Shown: positions 1 through 10,474 of the stretch, one piece after another
How positions within the stretch are numbered: the first letter of the stretch is position 1
Layout: every line of letters begins with the position of its first letter
Assembly (NCBI RefSeq): GCF_030272615.1
Contig: NC_081411.1
Span: 184,691,572 to 184,755,571 of the forward strand
Origin: Cryptomeria japonica
Lineage: Eukaryota > Streptophyta > Pinopsida > Cupressales > Cupressaceae
Reading direction: 5' to 3'
DNA length: 64,000 nt
Notes under the pieces: generated by a model
Database searches by the model: none
Told to the model about the DNA's origin: nothing
The model's input: only the letters and a program-made list of their open reading frames with translations
Made by a program: the position numbers and the translations under genes

Positions 1-660
1 CCCTAACCCTAGACCAAATTGTACCCTAAATCTAACCCCAACACTAAAACAAATAGAACTATAATGCTAAATGAAATTACACTTTAACCTTTAAACTTAA
101 TTAAACAATTAAACCTAAACAAAAATGTACCCTAGCCCTATCATTAAAACAATTTGAAGATAACCCTAATTTTACTCTTTTAATACAAACCCTAGCTCTA
201 ATATTTTATGTAACTTGACCATAACACTAAACCAAATTGAACCCTAACACTAAAAGTAATTGAAGCATAACCTTATCACTAAACGTGAATTCAAATTGAA
301 GCTTAACCCTAAACCTAATTAGATAATAGATCAAATTGAATCTTACCCCATCCCAAAGGGCAAATAAACCCTAGAAAAAGTTCAACGATAACCTTAAATC
401 CTAAACCAAATTGAAACCTAATACAATGACAAATTAAATCTTAACCCTAAGCCAAATTAAAGACTAAATCTAAACCAAATAAAATTAGAGTTTATAGTTA
501 GGGTTAGACTTAATTAAACTTAGCAATTAGTCTGATTCAATTACAATTAACTTTTAATAATTTTATGAGGGTTAGGGATAGGGTTCGATTAGAATAATAA
601 TTTTATAGTGCTTTTGTTTTAATTAAAGTTTACTTAGGGTTACCGTTAGTGTTAGGGATC
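1..660. repeat. Degenerate telomere-like (CCCTAA) repeat with strand switch
   Basis: CCCTAA or CCCTAAA words recur every 20-40 bases on the plus strand from 1 to about 450, mixed with AAATTGAA-type spacers. From about 485 to 650 the complementary words (TTAGGG, GGGTTAGGG) are on the plus strand instead. The words are too degenerate for a functional telomere; this is interstitial or subtelomeric satellite-like sequence. The window edge cuts the left side, so the full length is unknown. Confidence 0.6.
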
Positions 661-1369
661 ACTTATGAATACCATCATAATATAGATTTAGAGCTAAACT
701 TATATTAACCTTATGAATCAATTGCAATCAACTATGATTATGACTTGATTAAAGTTTTAATAAATTAATAATTTTAACATAACTTAATTTATTTAATTTT
801 AAAACTTAATTCAATAACTTAATTTAATAAATTAATTTACAAAATTTTAATTTGAGCTTTCCTTCAATAAGAAAAAGAAAATTTATTAAATTTAAATTAT
901 TTAAATTTAGAATATTATTTTATATTTATTTTTTTAAATAATTAATAAAAATTATTAAAATTATAAATTAGTAAATATTTATTAATTTTATTTTTGATAG
1001 GTTGCAATTGTGAATGAAAGTAAGTCTAGAAATATGGAGACTTATATCTGTAATGTGATAAATTAAATTTTATTTAAGTAGAATAAATTAAAAAATTAAA
1101 GCTATGATATATCTCCACTTTATATATAATCTAATATATATATATTCATGAAAAAATCATGATACCTTACATTAATAAATTCCATCTCCACAACTACCTT
1201 GCATTAATGAAAATGAATAAAGCGTAAGATATTACACCAGTTAAAATAAAAAAAACAAGTTGTCTAAGAATAAAGCATAAATGTTGATGGAGAAGTTATC
1301 TTTATTAAAAATATTTTGATGTCGGTTGAGGAACATTGTATGATGTTTAATTATATCTTTAATGTGATG
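661..1369. other. AT-rich stretch without a recognised gene
   Basis: Very AT-rich sequence with long A and T runs and short TATATA tracts. I see no protein-like frame and no repeat boundary. Confidence 0.5.
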
Positions 1370-1960
1370 TTTTTTTTTTTGATGAATAGGCCTTCTCTAT
1401 TAATTAAAAATATTAAAGTACATATTCACAAAATAGGTCGGGGGATAGAAGATCACCCCGTGAGAGTCACACAACCAGAGGCTGAAATCAAAAAACAAAG
1501 TTATTCATTAAAAAAAATCCTCAAGAAGCCAAAATAGAGGCACCCGAGGGAGGAGGATCAAGATAATCTTTCTTGCCCCAAACATCAGTGGGGTCAGAAG
1601 TCAGTTCCAGCACGGACCACCCATCTTCAGGATCTTTGTCAATTTCTCCTTCCTCTTGCCTAGGAGGTGAAATCACCATGGGCAGACGAGGAAACTTGGA
1701 AGGAGTGGTAGAAGGCCACCCAGAGCCATCATGAGTAGGAGGAGAAAAAGTCACAAGAGTAGCAGAAGGCCACCTTGAGGCAGAGCCACAACGCAAAGGA
1801 GAAGCTGAGTGATGCCTCCATGCATCATCTCTCTCACAAGATGAGCATCAAGGAGCCTGGGATCGCGAGGTCTGAGAGCGATGGGAAAAGGAACTGTGAC
1901 CATAGCGGTGGCTGTATCCATTCAATTTTTTTTTCCATATGAACAAGGAACCGACTATAA
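1370..1960 (-). mobile_element. 3' end of a 5'-truncated LINE, minus strand
   Basis: Read on the minus strand, the segment ends in CCTATTCATC followed by a run of A (plus-strand T run near 1370-1381), which is how many plant LINE copies end. Upstream of it the minus strand stays open for 91 codons (1521-1796) and is rich in Pro and Ser, but no reverse transcriptase motif is left, so only the 3' end was inserted or survives. The GC content is clearly higher than on either side. The left edge is set by the poly-A tract; the right edge is approximate and I could not identify a target-site duplication. Confidence 0.45.
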
Positions 1961-2557
1961 GATTTGGCCTGCCTTAAATGAAGGATTGATTTGTGCTTAC
2001 TGTGATGATGGGTATGTTTAGTAAGGTGAAAAAATGTTTAATGTTAAACCACTTTCTCTCAAACAGTTAGTTTCATTAGATGTTTTAATTTTTTTTTACT
2101 TAGAAATGATTACAATATATAATACTAATTATTAAATATTAAGTATATAATATAGGAGGTGTTTGTTAAAAAGGTTGTAACTGGTATATAAGATTAATTT
2201 AAATATGTAAAATGAAAATAAGAAATTGAAAAATATATATTAATTTTTTGTTGTAGTGGATGAGAATCATATATCTTTAAACATATTTTAAAAAAAGTTA
2301 TTTAGAATGAGGATTCAAGAGTTCCCTATCCATTGTGTCATTTGTGCACAAGAAAATGACTAGCATATCTCACTTTTTTTGATGGAGTAATAATAACAAT
2401 CTAATTTTTGGTTTATATACCAACCTCTCAATTATCTAGATGATACAAATAAGCAAGTGCAATAATGAGACCAACTTTTCTATCATGGCATAGGAAGTAG
2501 GATAGTTTGAATATTCAAATTCAATTAGACTCTTCTCATAGTCTAAATTACAGTTCA
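1961..2557. other. AT-rich stretch without a recognised gene
   Basis: No protein-like frame seen. It leads into the older repeat that was hit by the LINE. Confidence 0.4.
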
Positions 2558-2698
2558 TTAGTGATTGAGGAGATCTTGTACGTGTTAGACTTTTTATGCA
2601 ACCACTTCAACTTGGGCTTGTGTTTGTATGTACAAAGAAGAGATAGGACTAATATTTTGAGAAATAGAAAATTAATAATAATATTAAATATTAGAAAT
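2558..2698. repeat. Left half of an older interspersed repeat, split by the LINE
   Basis: The block beginning GTGATTGAGGAGATCT matches 52300-52433 closely over its length, including the TTTGTATGTACAA and GATA(A/G)GACTAATATTTT words. The matching block continues after the LINE at 8822. The family is not recognised. Its last 11 bases, ATATTAGAAAT at 2688-2698, form the left target-site duplication of the LINE. Confidence 0.65.
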
Positions 2699-3299
2699 AG
2701 TGGATTGGGAGTTAAAATCAAGGTAATGTGAGTGTATATCATTTTTGGATGACGTTGCATTTTTTGGCGGCCACTGATCTCTAGCTAGGGCATCCAAGCC
2801 CTAACTCGTGAGAGCTATTCTGGGTTTGCACTCGGTGGGGAGGGTAGAGGGGCTGAGGGTAGAGGGGCTAGGTGCAGGGTGTGGTAGCTTCCTGGTCGGT
2901 CATACCTTGTGCTAGAGGCTGCGTGGGTGTTGTGGCAGGGGTGCTGATACAAGGTTCAAGGGGTTGGTTCTGCATCGGCGTGGGGGGAGCTTGTGGGGGT
3001 AGTGGTTTTCTTTTGTGTCTTTCTTTTTAGGGGGGCAGGGTGCTGCAATTTGGGCTGCCTCTCAATGGTTCTTGGGAGGGGTGGTTTTTTTATTGTCGGG
3101 TTTCCTTTCTTGACCTTTGGGGTGGGGCTTTTTGTGAGGATCAATGTTGGGTTCTAGTGGAGAGACTTTGAAGGAACCTCTAGTCATGGATTTTTGGGCT
3201 GCGATGGGTTGAAAAACCCCATCCCAAAGTATCAAGACTTTTGATAATAAGCTTTTTGCCTCAGAGTCAGGGTCAGGTAGTGTTGGTGGCTCTAGGGTT

Positions 3300-4377
3300 A
3301 TGAAGGGTAATGGATGTTTGGAGAGATGCAGTGAGAGGTCGAGGCTGGTTATGCCTCCAGAGATGATAGCTCAAGATGTTGAGCACTTTTCAAAATACTC
3401 GCTATATTGCAAGTTTTTGGGAATAAGGGTTTCTTTGCAGTTCATGGAAAACTGGGTGCAGAGGACTTGGGCTCCAAAAGGGGAGATGGAGATTATGCTG
3501 CTAGCAAACAATTACTTCATGGTTAGATTCAAATGCATGGAAGATCAAAATAAGGTTTTTGAAAGAGGCCCATATTTTTACAACTAGGTGGAGTTGTTCA
3601 TCAAACCTTGGCATGCGGGGTTTAACCCTTTGGAGGAGCTCCCAAATAGGGTTCCAGTGTGAGTTCGTTTACCACACTTTCCAGGAATGTTGCCAAGAGT
3701 ATGTGCTTTGGATGATTGTTGTACTACTTGGGAAGCCAGTGGGATGTTCAGCACAAACCCTGGGGAGAAAGGTTATGACCTTTGCACGTATCTGTGTTGA
3801 AATTGATCTTAGTAAACCTTTACCAGATGCTATAGAGATGTGTGCGGGCTCTTATTCTTAGGTTCAATAGTTATATTATGAGACTTTACTATTTTGGTGT
3901 CATCTGGGTCATGATTATGGTCATTTACAGTGCAAGTCTCCTAGCTATAAACTGGTTGTGCGCCAACCTCAGCCGCCGACCCACAGCCTTGATGGGGCGG
4001 ATAAAGGAAAAGTTGCTATGTCAGTCGAAGTTGCGAGTACTGATGGCTTTGTCTCAATGAAGACAAAGAATAAGAATCGAGGTCAAAAGAGGTCCTTATA
4101 GGAGAGACTAGAGGAGGACACCTTTGATAGATTTGAGGCCCTAGATGACCTTAGCTAGCAGGAGGTGAACCCAGGGTTAACCCCTTTGGACCAGGGTGCA
4201 TCAAGGGTGGCTCCAGAAAGAGTGATTGAGAGCTTCCCCCAGGCTCAGCAAGTCATGGGAAGCCAACATATGGAGATGGATCAGCTAGTAGGGGTCCATA
4301 TGGGACTCACTTCTGGTTTGGAGGTGAATCTGATCGGGGGGGAGGGTCCTCCGTTAGCTCTAAAATTGTAACCGGCT
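3300..4377 (+). pseudogene. LINE ORF1 remnant (DUF4283 and zinc-knuckle-like)
   Basis: The frame starting at 3300 (ATG) gives 95 residues including FMENWVQRTWAPKGEMEI and NNYFMVRFKCMEDQNKVFERGPYF, the usual DUF4283 pattern of plant LINE ORF1 proteins that bind element RNA. It continues in the same frame past TAG (3585-3587) and TGA (3660-3662). The second stop sits inside PV*VRLPHFP, where the family has Trp. A short Cys-His cluster, CHLGHDYGHLQC, follows at 3898-3933 in another frame and looks like a damaged zinc knuckle. The region up to about 4377 is open only in pieces. ORF1 would normally coat the RNA and help reverse transcription at the nick. Confidence 0.75.
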
Positions 4378-4559
4378 AGGGGTAAAAGTAACAAATCCTC
4401 CGTTCACTTGGGTGTACATCAGAAAGATATTAAGAAAAGTGCTTCAAAGAATAACTCAAAGGTGGCAAAAAGAAGGATTTCGATAAGATCAAATTGATGG
4501 TGGAGAATTTGGTTGAGTTACGGTGAGTAAAGACTCTAGATTCTCACTTTTCCAATCCT

Positions 4560-5300
4560 CCAAAATTATTCTGCTTTCATGGAATGTGAGGGGCTTGAAC
4601 AGTGGCCCTAGACAAAAAGATGTTTAGAATTTGATTAGGAATCATTCACTTGATGTCCTATTCTTGCAAGAAACTAAAATTTTGATGGAGAGTATGATGG
4701 GTCTAGTGCCGAAGCTATAGGGGCGAGGCGAGTGTCAGTGTATTGGGGCAGCTAGTTCCTTTGGAGGGTTGGCCTATCTTTGTAACCCTTTAAGGTTTTG
4801 CCCTATCTGGTGGGTTGTCTCCAGATCTTCATTATTTGGGATTGTCTCTACTCTTGAGACTAGGGATTTCATCTTATTTTCTAACATCTATGCCCCTATT
4901 GATCTTCAGGTTAAGAAGAACTTATGGTCTCATATTTATTGTATGTGAAGGTTGGTCCCTTTTCATCATTGGATTATGGGGGGAGATTTCAACGTCATTA
5001 TTGAGCTGAGTGAAAAGAAGGGGGGTGTTATGCGGTTGGAACCTTCTTCTTTCCTTTTTCAGGATAGTATATCATTATTGTAGCTTGTTGACATTAAGCC
5101 TGGTAATGGTTTATTCACTTGGAAAAATAGGAGGGTGGGAGAGTATTGGATTGCAGAGAGGTTGTATCATTTTCTGGTTTCTAGTTTCTGGATTGGTGGG
5201 AGGTGGTCCAAAAGTTCTAAGATTCTTGACTTGAGAGGGTTAGATCACTGGCCCATCAAGCTAGTTTCTTCTTTGGCTCAGGTCGCTTGCTCTCCTTCAT
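4560..5300 (+). pseudogene. LINE ORF2 endonuclease domain, broken
   Basis: Exonuclease-endonuclease-phosphatase fold domain that nicks the target DNA. Landmarks in order: LLSWNVRGLN near 4570, LFLQETKI near 4660, MGGDFNV near 4978-4998, GNGLFTWKNRR near 5101-5134 and the final LDHWPIKL near 5240-5265, the family's S/LDHxPI signature. Reading-frame stops interrupt it, several at places where the family has Trp or Gln, for example DV*NLIRNHS at 4625-4627 and SLL*LVDIKPG. It is continuous with the reverse transcriptase downstream and would be the N-terminal part of the same ORF2 protein. Confidence 0.85.
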
Positions 5301-5479
5301 TCAAATTCAAACTTATGTGGCTTCGGGATCCTACTTTGCAAGTTCTTGTAGTAGAGTGGTGGAGGAAAGGGAGGCCGGCCTTTGGCACTCCCATGTACAC
5401 TTTTTCCAAGAATCTACAATTTGTTAAGTTTCATCTTAAATAGTGGAACCGTTAGGGTTTTGGGAACATTTTTCATGCT

Positions 5480-7230
5480 AAGAAAGTTGCTCAAATTATG
5501 TTGAATGGCATCACCAGTGAAATCAAAGAGCATGGTTTGTCTAAGGCCTTGCTTAGGGAGGAAGATAGGACTATCAAGGTGGTAGAGGAAAGGGAGCCTA
5601 GGGAAGAAATATACTGGAAACAGAGAGCTCATATTGATTGGCTTGAGGTGGGGGACAAAAACACTGCTTTCTTCTTCAACTCAGTGAAAGCAAGAAAACA
5701 TGGAAATTCCATCCCTGTTCTAGTCAATGATAGAGGTGTGCAGTGTTTATCCTTGCAAGAGATCTCTAGAGAGTCGTTATAGTATTTCCAGTGCCTCTTG
5801 AGCGAGGACTCTCAGTGGGAAATGGTGGAGGAGAATCAAGTTCTTGCTCGCATTCCTTCTTTTGTCACGGGGGAGATGAATGAGCAGCTTTTGGCTCCTA
5901 TTTTGTTGGAAGAACTTGAGAGGACTGTTTTTCACATGAGGAAAGGAAAAGCTGCTGGACTAGATGGGTCTCCGGTAGAATTCTTTCAAGAGTTTTGGGA
6001 TATTATCAAATTGGATTTACTACAAGTAGTCCAAGAGTCCCAGAGGAATAAACAGATGCTTCAGGCTTTGAATGTGACTTTCATTGCTCTAATCCCCAAG
6101 TGTGATGGGGCCAACCGGTTAGGCCAATTCCTCCCTATCTCTCTTTGCAATGTGATTTATAAGATAATCTCTAACTGGTAGCGGATAGGTTGAATAAGTG
6201 CCTGGGGAATGTTATCTCTGAGGAGTAGAGTGGGTTTGTGGAAGGGCGTCAAATTTTGGATGGTATGGTCATTTCTATAGAGACCATTCATTCTATGGAA
6301 ACCTCCAAGGAAAAAGCTATGTTTATCAAGTTGGATATGGCTAAGGCTTATGATAGAGTTTGGTAGTCCTTCCTCCAGAAGATCCTCAAGGTTTTTGGTT
6401 TTGCTGATGATTGGATCCAATGGGTTATGAGTTGTGTTACATCTACTTCTTTCTCTGTGCTTATCAATGGTGACCATACTGAGCTATTTGGTGTTTCTAG
6501 TGGTCTTCGCCAAGGGGACCCCCTCTCCCCTTATTTATTCATTCTTCTGGCTGAGGGTCTGGGTATTATTCAGGGTTGGAGATGGGGTAATGACTTGCAA
6601 CCACAGTCTCATTTGTAGTTTGTGGATGACATGACCCTTATGGGACTTGCTCAGATCAGACAAGCTACTAATCTGTGTAAGGTTTTGGATGTTTATCTTG
6701 TAGCCTCGGGTCAGTTGATCAATGAGGATAAATCTTCTATCCTCTTTTTCAACACTCCTAGAACTATTCAAAGGAGGATTTCTCTTATATTGAGATTGCA
6801 AGTTGGTTCTTTTCCCTTGAATTATTTGGGTATTCCTATTTCTCCTGGTAACCCTCCTAGGGAGTCATGGCAGGGTATCTTGGATAAATTTCGCTCAAAG
6901 TTTGAACACTGGACTCACAGATGGCTATCCTTTGCTGGGAGGGCTCAACTTATTTAGTCAGTGGTTCAGGCTCTTTCGATCTATTGATGCATGCTTCATG
7001 TGGATCCTAAGTGGTTCTTGAAGGGTTTGGATTCTCTAGCTAGGCAATTCTTATGGGCAAGCAATCTTTCCTATTCCAAATGGAGTCTTGTCAATTGGGA
7101 CTTGGTGTGTAGCCTAAAGTAGTTGGGGGGGCTTGGTTTAAGGAAGTCTATTTTATTTGGGGAAGCTTTGGCAACTAAATTGTACTGGAGGTGGTCTATT
7201 GAGCAGGACCGAGGCTAGGCTAGGATTTTG
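5480..7230 (+). pseudogene. LINE ORF2 reverse transcriptase domain, broken
   Basis: Non-LTR reverse transcriptase. Visible motifs: KGKAAGLDGSPVEFF near 5944, FIALIPK near 6080, SGFVEGRQILDGM near 6229, FIKLDMAKAYDRVW near 6322, GLRQGDPLSPYLFIL near 6502, FVDDM near 6619 (active-site DD present; the family usually has FADD), and FPLNYLGIPI near 6810. A one-base loss near 6172-6180 shifts the frame from the 5798 frame into the next. After that shift, one frame carries stops at 6226, 6364, 6616, 6955, 6985 and 7120, each at a place where LINE relatives normally have Gln or Trp. Enzymatically dead, but the family is certain. Confidence 0.92.
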
Positions 7231-7689
7231 GCCAATAAATATATGCAGAGGATCTCGATGGAGGAAATCCCTAGATATGCACTTGAGGGAAAGGGCTCAA
7301 CGATCTAGTATACTCTCAAGAGGGGGGCTTCTCTCATTAAGGCAGGTCTATTTTGGATTTGTATTAGGGAGGAAGAGGTCCTTTTCTAGAACGACACTTG
7401 GGATGGATTTCCCCCCATCCTTGATCAGTTTTCTAACATTCAAAATCTGTGCCAGAGGTTTTTGGAGGCAGGGTGGTCAAGGGTGAGTAACTTCAAGGCT
7501 AGTTATAGGTGTGGGCAGCTGAATTTGGAGCCGTGGAAGGCTCCTAATGATTGGCTAATTGTTGGGATGGAGGAAGAGTGTGCTGAGTTGCATGGCATTT
7601 TGGCGAGTAGACACTGTAGTTCCCTCAAGGGTAGGGATGGGCTTTCTTGGTCTCCAAATCCTAAGGTCATCTTTACTATGGCTAGTGGA

Positions 7690-8740
7690 TACTAGTAAAT
7701 GTTGAACCGAAGACTAGAGGGTAGACAGGTGCACTCGTGGAAATAGGTGTGGAATAATTTTTCTTGGCGAAAGTGTAACTGCTTTGCTTGGACTTTGACT
7801 TTGAATAGATGCCTAACTTGGGACAATATCCACAAGCAGGGATTCTTGGGGCCTTTGATTTATGTTTTGTGTGGTAATGGGGAGGAATATTCCTCACACC
7901 TATTCTTTAGATGCGCCTTCTCTTTGCTTATTTGGCATTACTGGTGGGGGTGTGGAAGCATCCTTGTGTTCATGTGGATTCTTTGGTGGATTTCTGGAGT
8001 AGTTTGGGCAGACCTCCTATCTTGTCCTCCTTCATCTAGGCTATCTGGTATATTGGGCCCATCTTCATTCTATGAGGTCAAATTGTTTGTTCAACAAGTT
8101 TGGTATAGGATCATGGTTATGATCCAGGAGATGGTGGAAGCTAAATGTGAGGTGAATTTTCCTCTGGGTAGAGACGAGGTAGATATTGTGTGTAGGCTTG
8201 GTCTATAGGAGTTGTCTCCTGCCTCAGCTTGCGTCAGGAGAGGTAGATGTAACCCAAGCCCTGCTGGAGTTGGTGGTGTTGGCAAGAATAGCATGGGGGA
8301 GGTGGTTTTTCTCTTTTTGATGCATAAAGGATGGCAATCTAATAATTTTATGGAGGGATTTGTGATTCTTTATGTCCTAGAGTGTGCTTGGGAGTTGGGT
8401 CGAAAGAAGGTAATTTGTGAATTAGATTCACAAATTGTTGTTAACTTGTTGACTGAGCAGAAGGTGAGTGGGATTCAATGGCAATTGGTAGGGATTGTTT
8501 AGCAGATTCTTCAAATTAGTTCTTTAATGGAGTAGGTGTCCTTCATCCACATTCCTCGTGAATGAAATAGAGCAGCTAATTGTTTGGTCAGGTGGGCCTC
8601 GGAACATGGTAGTGATTGGAAAGTTGAAGGTTGGGAGCATCTCTCCATGGATTACTGTAAGGATTTGGAAAAGATTTTTCCTAAGGACATGGATGGTTAT
8701 GAAGCTAGCTAATCTGGGGCTGGTTTTGTGGTTCATTTCT
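7690..8740 (+). pseudogene. LINE ORF2 C-terminus: zf-RVT and RNase H-like regions, broken
   Basis: From 7747 the frame shows WNNFSWRKCNCFAWTL, then LTWDNIHKQG and HLFFRCAFSLLIW, the zinc-binding zf-RVT pattern that follows the reverse transcriptase in plant LINEs. From about 8290 the sequence resembles a plant LINE RNase H, with ECAWELGRKKVICELDSQ and later FIHIPRE*NRAANCLVRWA, whose NRAAN-like block is typical near the domain end. Interruptions include stops after GIV and SLME and within the PRE*NR block. The RNase H would remove the RNA strand after first-strand synthesis. Confidence 0.8.
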
Positions 8741-8821
8741 TAGGCCTTGGGGCTCTGGTTCTCTTTGTAATTCTTGTGTCTGATTTTCAATAAATTTTTT
8801 ACACCTTTATTCAAAAAAAAT

Positions 8822-9045
8822 ATATTATAAATCGTACCATTCCAAGTCATCCATAAATAAAATTTTAATTTAAAAAATACTAGAGTGTAGAAAAACATGT
8901 AGGTGATTAGGTTAGCGATCCTCTAGATAAATAAGTCTAGGTGGAAACATGGGAAAATATTACACATCCATTCCAAAACATTTAGGGTGTGAGGATAAAT
9001 CAAAAACTAATTTTTAAAATTGATCTTGTGAAAGGATGGGTATGT
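8822..9045. repeat. Right half of the older repeat split by the LINE
   Basis: This matches 52433-52660: shared words include CCTCTAGATAAATAAGTCTAGGTGGAA and GGGAAAATA. Together with 2558-2698 it restores the order seen at 52.3 kb. The match stops near GGGTATGTA at about 9040, where an LTR-like sequence begins. Confidence 0.65.
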
Positions 9046-9900
9046 AGATGTAGTGTCGTACATTATATTCCTATACAATTCTTATCCGCACTTTCGCCTC
9101 ACTTTGTTGTTTGGGCCTTCTGTTCCTTGATCCTTCTTGATTTTTACTCACACTGGCTTCAATTTCTGAAATTCACTCATCTTTTGGTCTGTGGACCCTT
9201 GTGCAACCTAATTTCCTAGACGAGGGCGCCGTAGACACTAGTGTCCTAGGATAGTGGCACTTAGAGGGCCATTGTCATGACAAAAGGGGCCTAATTTTTG
9301 GTTTTGACAACAGTCACAAAATATGGGCAGGAATTCCCTTCCCATGTCAGCCTCTCTCAAAAATCTGAACATGCTTGATGTAGTGGGGTATAAAATCAAT
9401 CCTTAGCCCCTCATTTGAACAAGTCCATCTATCCTCTCTACATGACTCAAGTTCAAATTCAATTAAGTTTCAAGTGAGCAATAAATCAAACATCTTTAAG
9501 ACTTTGAAGGTGAGGTCAAGTATTCATGATTCAAGCATCGAAGATGGCATCCGAGTTCAAGAAAATATGAAGACATTTTACATCCTATGTGATAACATCA
9601 ACTTTGCATGAAAACTTTAAAGCTAGACTTATCAAGGTATATGATTTCAATTTTAGCATTTCAATTGAGATGTAGCCTTTGCCCTCAAAAGGAATTCTTT
9701 ACATATCCATTACAATTCAAATTCATTTTCAATAAAAGAGTTAATTGCAAACCTGGAGTTTGACTCATGAAAACCCCTATTCCACAACATCATTCTTCTC
9801 TTTTTGTGTCCAGGTGATAGGTTCTACAACTATAAATATGGAATCTTGTCGAGTAGAAAAAGATGATCAAATCTAGCTTTTGGAGGTGAAAAATGTGAAG
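9046..9900 (+). mobile_element. LTR fragment of a Ty3/gypsy-type family
   Basis: The block resembles the LTR at 29.0-30.2 kb, sharing CAAGTGAGCA, GAAGATGGCATCC, TCATCAAGGTATA, CCCTCAAAAG and a late TGTCCAG...ATAGGT run in the same order. A TATA box (TATAAAA, 9389-9395) is followed 11 bases later by CCCCTCATTTGA (9407-9418). It begins with TGTAG next to the interrupted repeat. No internal region of the same family adjoins it, so it is a solo or truncated LTR. It is clearly diverged from its relative and therefore old. Confidence 0.55.
9389..9395 (+). promoter_or_regulatory. TATA box of the LTR fragment
   Basis: TATAAAA followed by CCCCTCATTTGA; the same spacing recurs in two other LTRs of this window. 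Confidence 0.5.
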
Positions 9901-10474
9901 TCAAATTTTTGCTTGAGCTATAGTGTCTAATGAATTTATATCAATTTTTTTGGGTTATATTTTAGGTAGCATTATAAGTTCATATAGATAAAAGGGAGAA
10001 TGGTTGAGGTGGAATATAAATATATATTGATGCACGTTTTGTGGAAACAAATTAGATATTGGTTGACGTAGAATATAAGTATATTTATTGATCTAGGAAA
10101 ATCCCAATTATTAACATGGATAAAATTACCATTTTGTGTAGTGATATCCATTATGGGTGATGTGTATGTAGGAAAATTGCCTATTGATGTAGGCATATGG
10201 ATTGATATCTCAATAATGGAAACAATCACTAAAATCCACGCACTTCCAAGCGTGAAAATATTAGTGAAGTGCACTTGGCACACTAGACACGAAGATGTTC
10301 TTATTAGCTAAAACTTTAGATTTTTGATCGGGATGCATGTTGTAGATCACTCCCTTTGAATTTGAACCAAAACATATTAGAAACATATGCACATTGACAC
10401 AAATATAGGGTTTTCACCTATGGAAAGCCTAGAACTATATATCTTAGCCTTCTCTACAAAATTCAACAACTTTT
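9901..10474. other. AT-rich stretch with a short internal duplication
   Basis: Two similar pieces, around 9995-10040 and 10050-10095 (GGTTGAGGTGGAATATAAATAT and its relative GGTTGACGTAGAATATAAGTAT), suggest a short tandem duplication. No gene seen. Confidence 0.4.

Larger units (their letters stand above)
2699..8821 (+). mobile_element. Near full-length plant L1-type LINE, decayed
   Basis: A non-LTR retrotransposon of about 6.1 kb. In order it shows a GC-richer 5' leader (from about 2765), an ORF1 with a DUF4283-like domain, an apurinic-type endonuclease, a reverse transcriptase, a zf-RVT region, a terminal RNase H-like region, an AATAAA signal (8789-8794) and a short poly-A (8813-8820). Flanking 11-mers ATATTAGAAAT (2688-2698) and ATATTATAAAT (8822-8832) match at 10 of 11 positions and are taken as the target-site duplication. 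A related repeat at 52.30-52.66 kb runs straight through this point and so shows the empty site. All reading frames are interrupted, mostly by stops, so the copy is dead. The terminal RNase H fits plant L1 lineages. Confidence 0.9.

Noticed and set aside
1-660. A functional chromosome end
   Set aside because: The words are degenerate, spaced and change strand; no uninterrupted CCCTAAA array is present.
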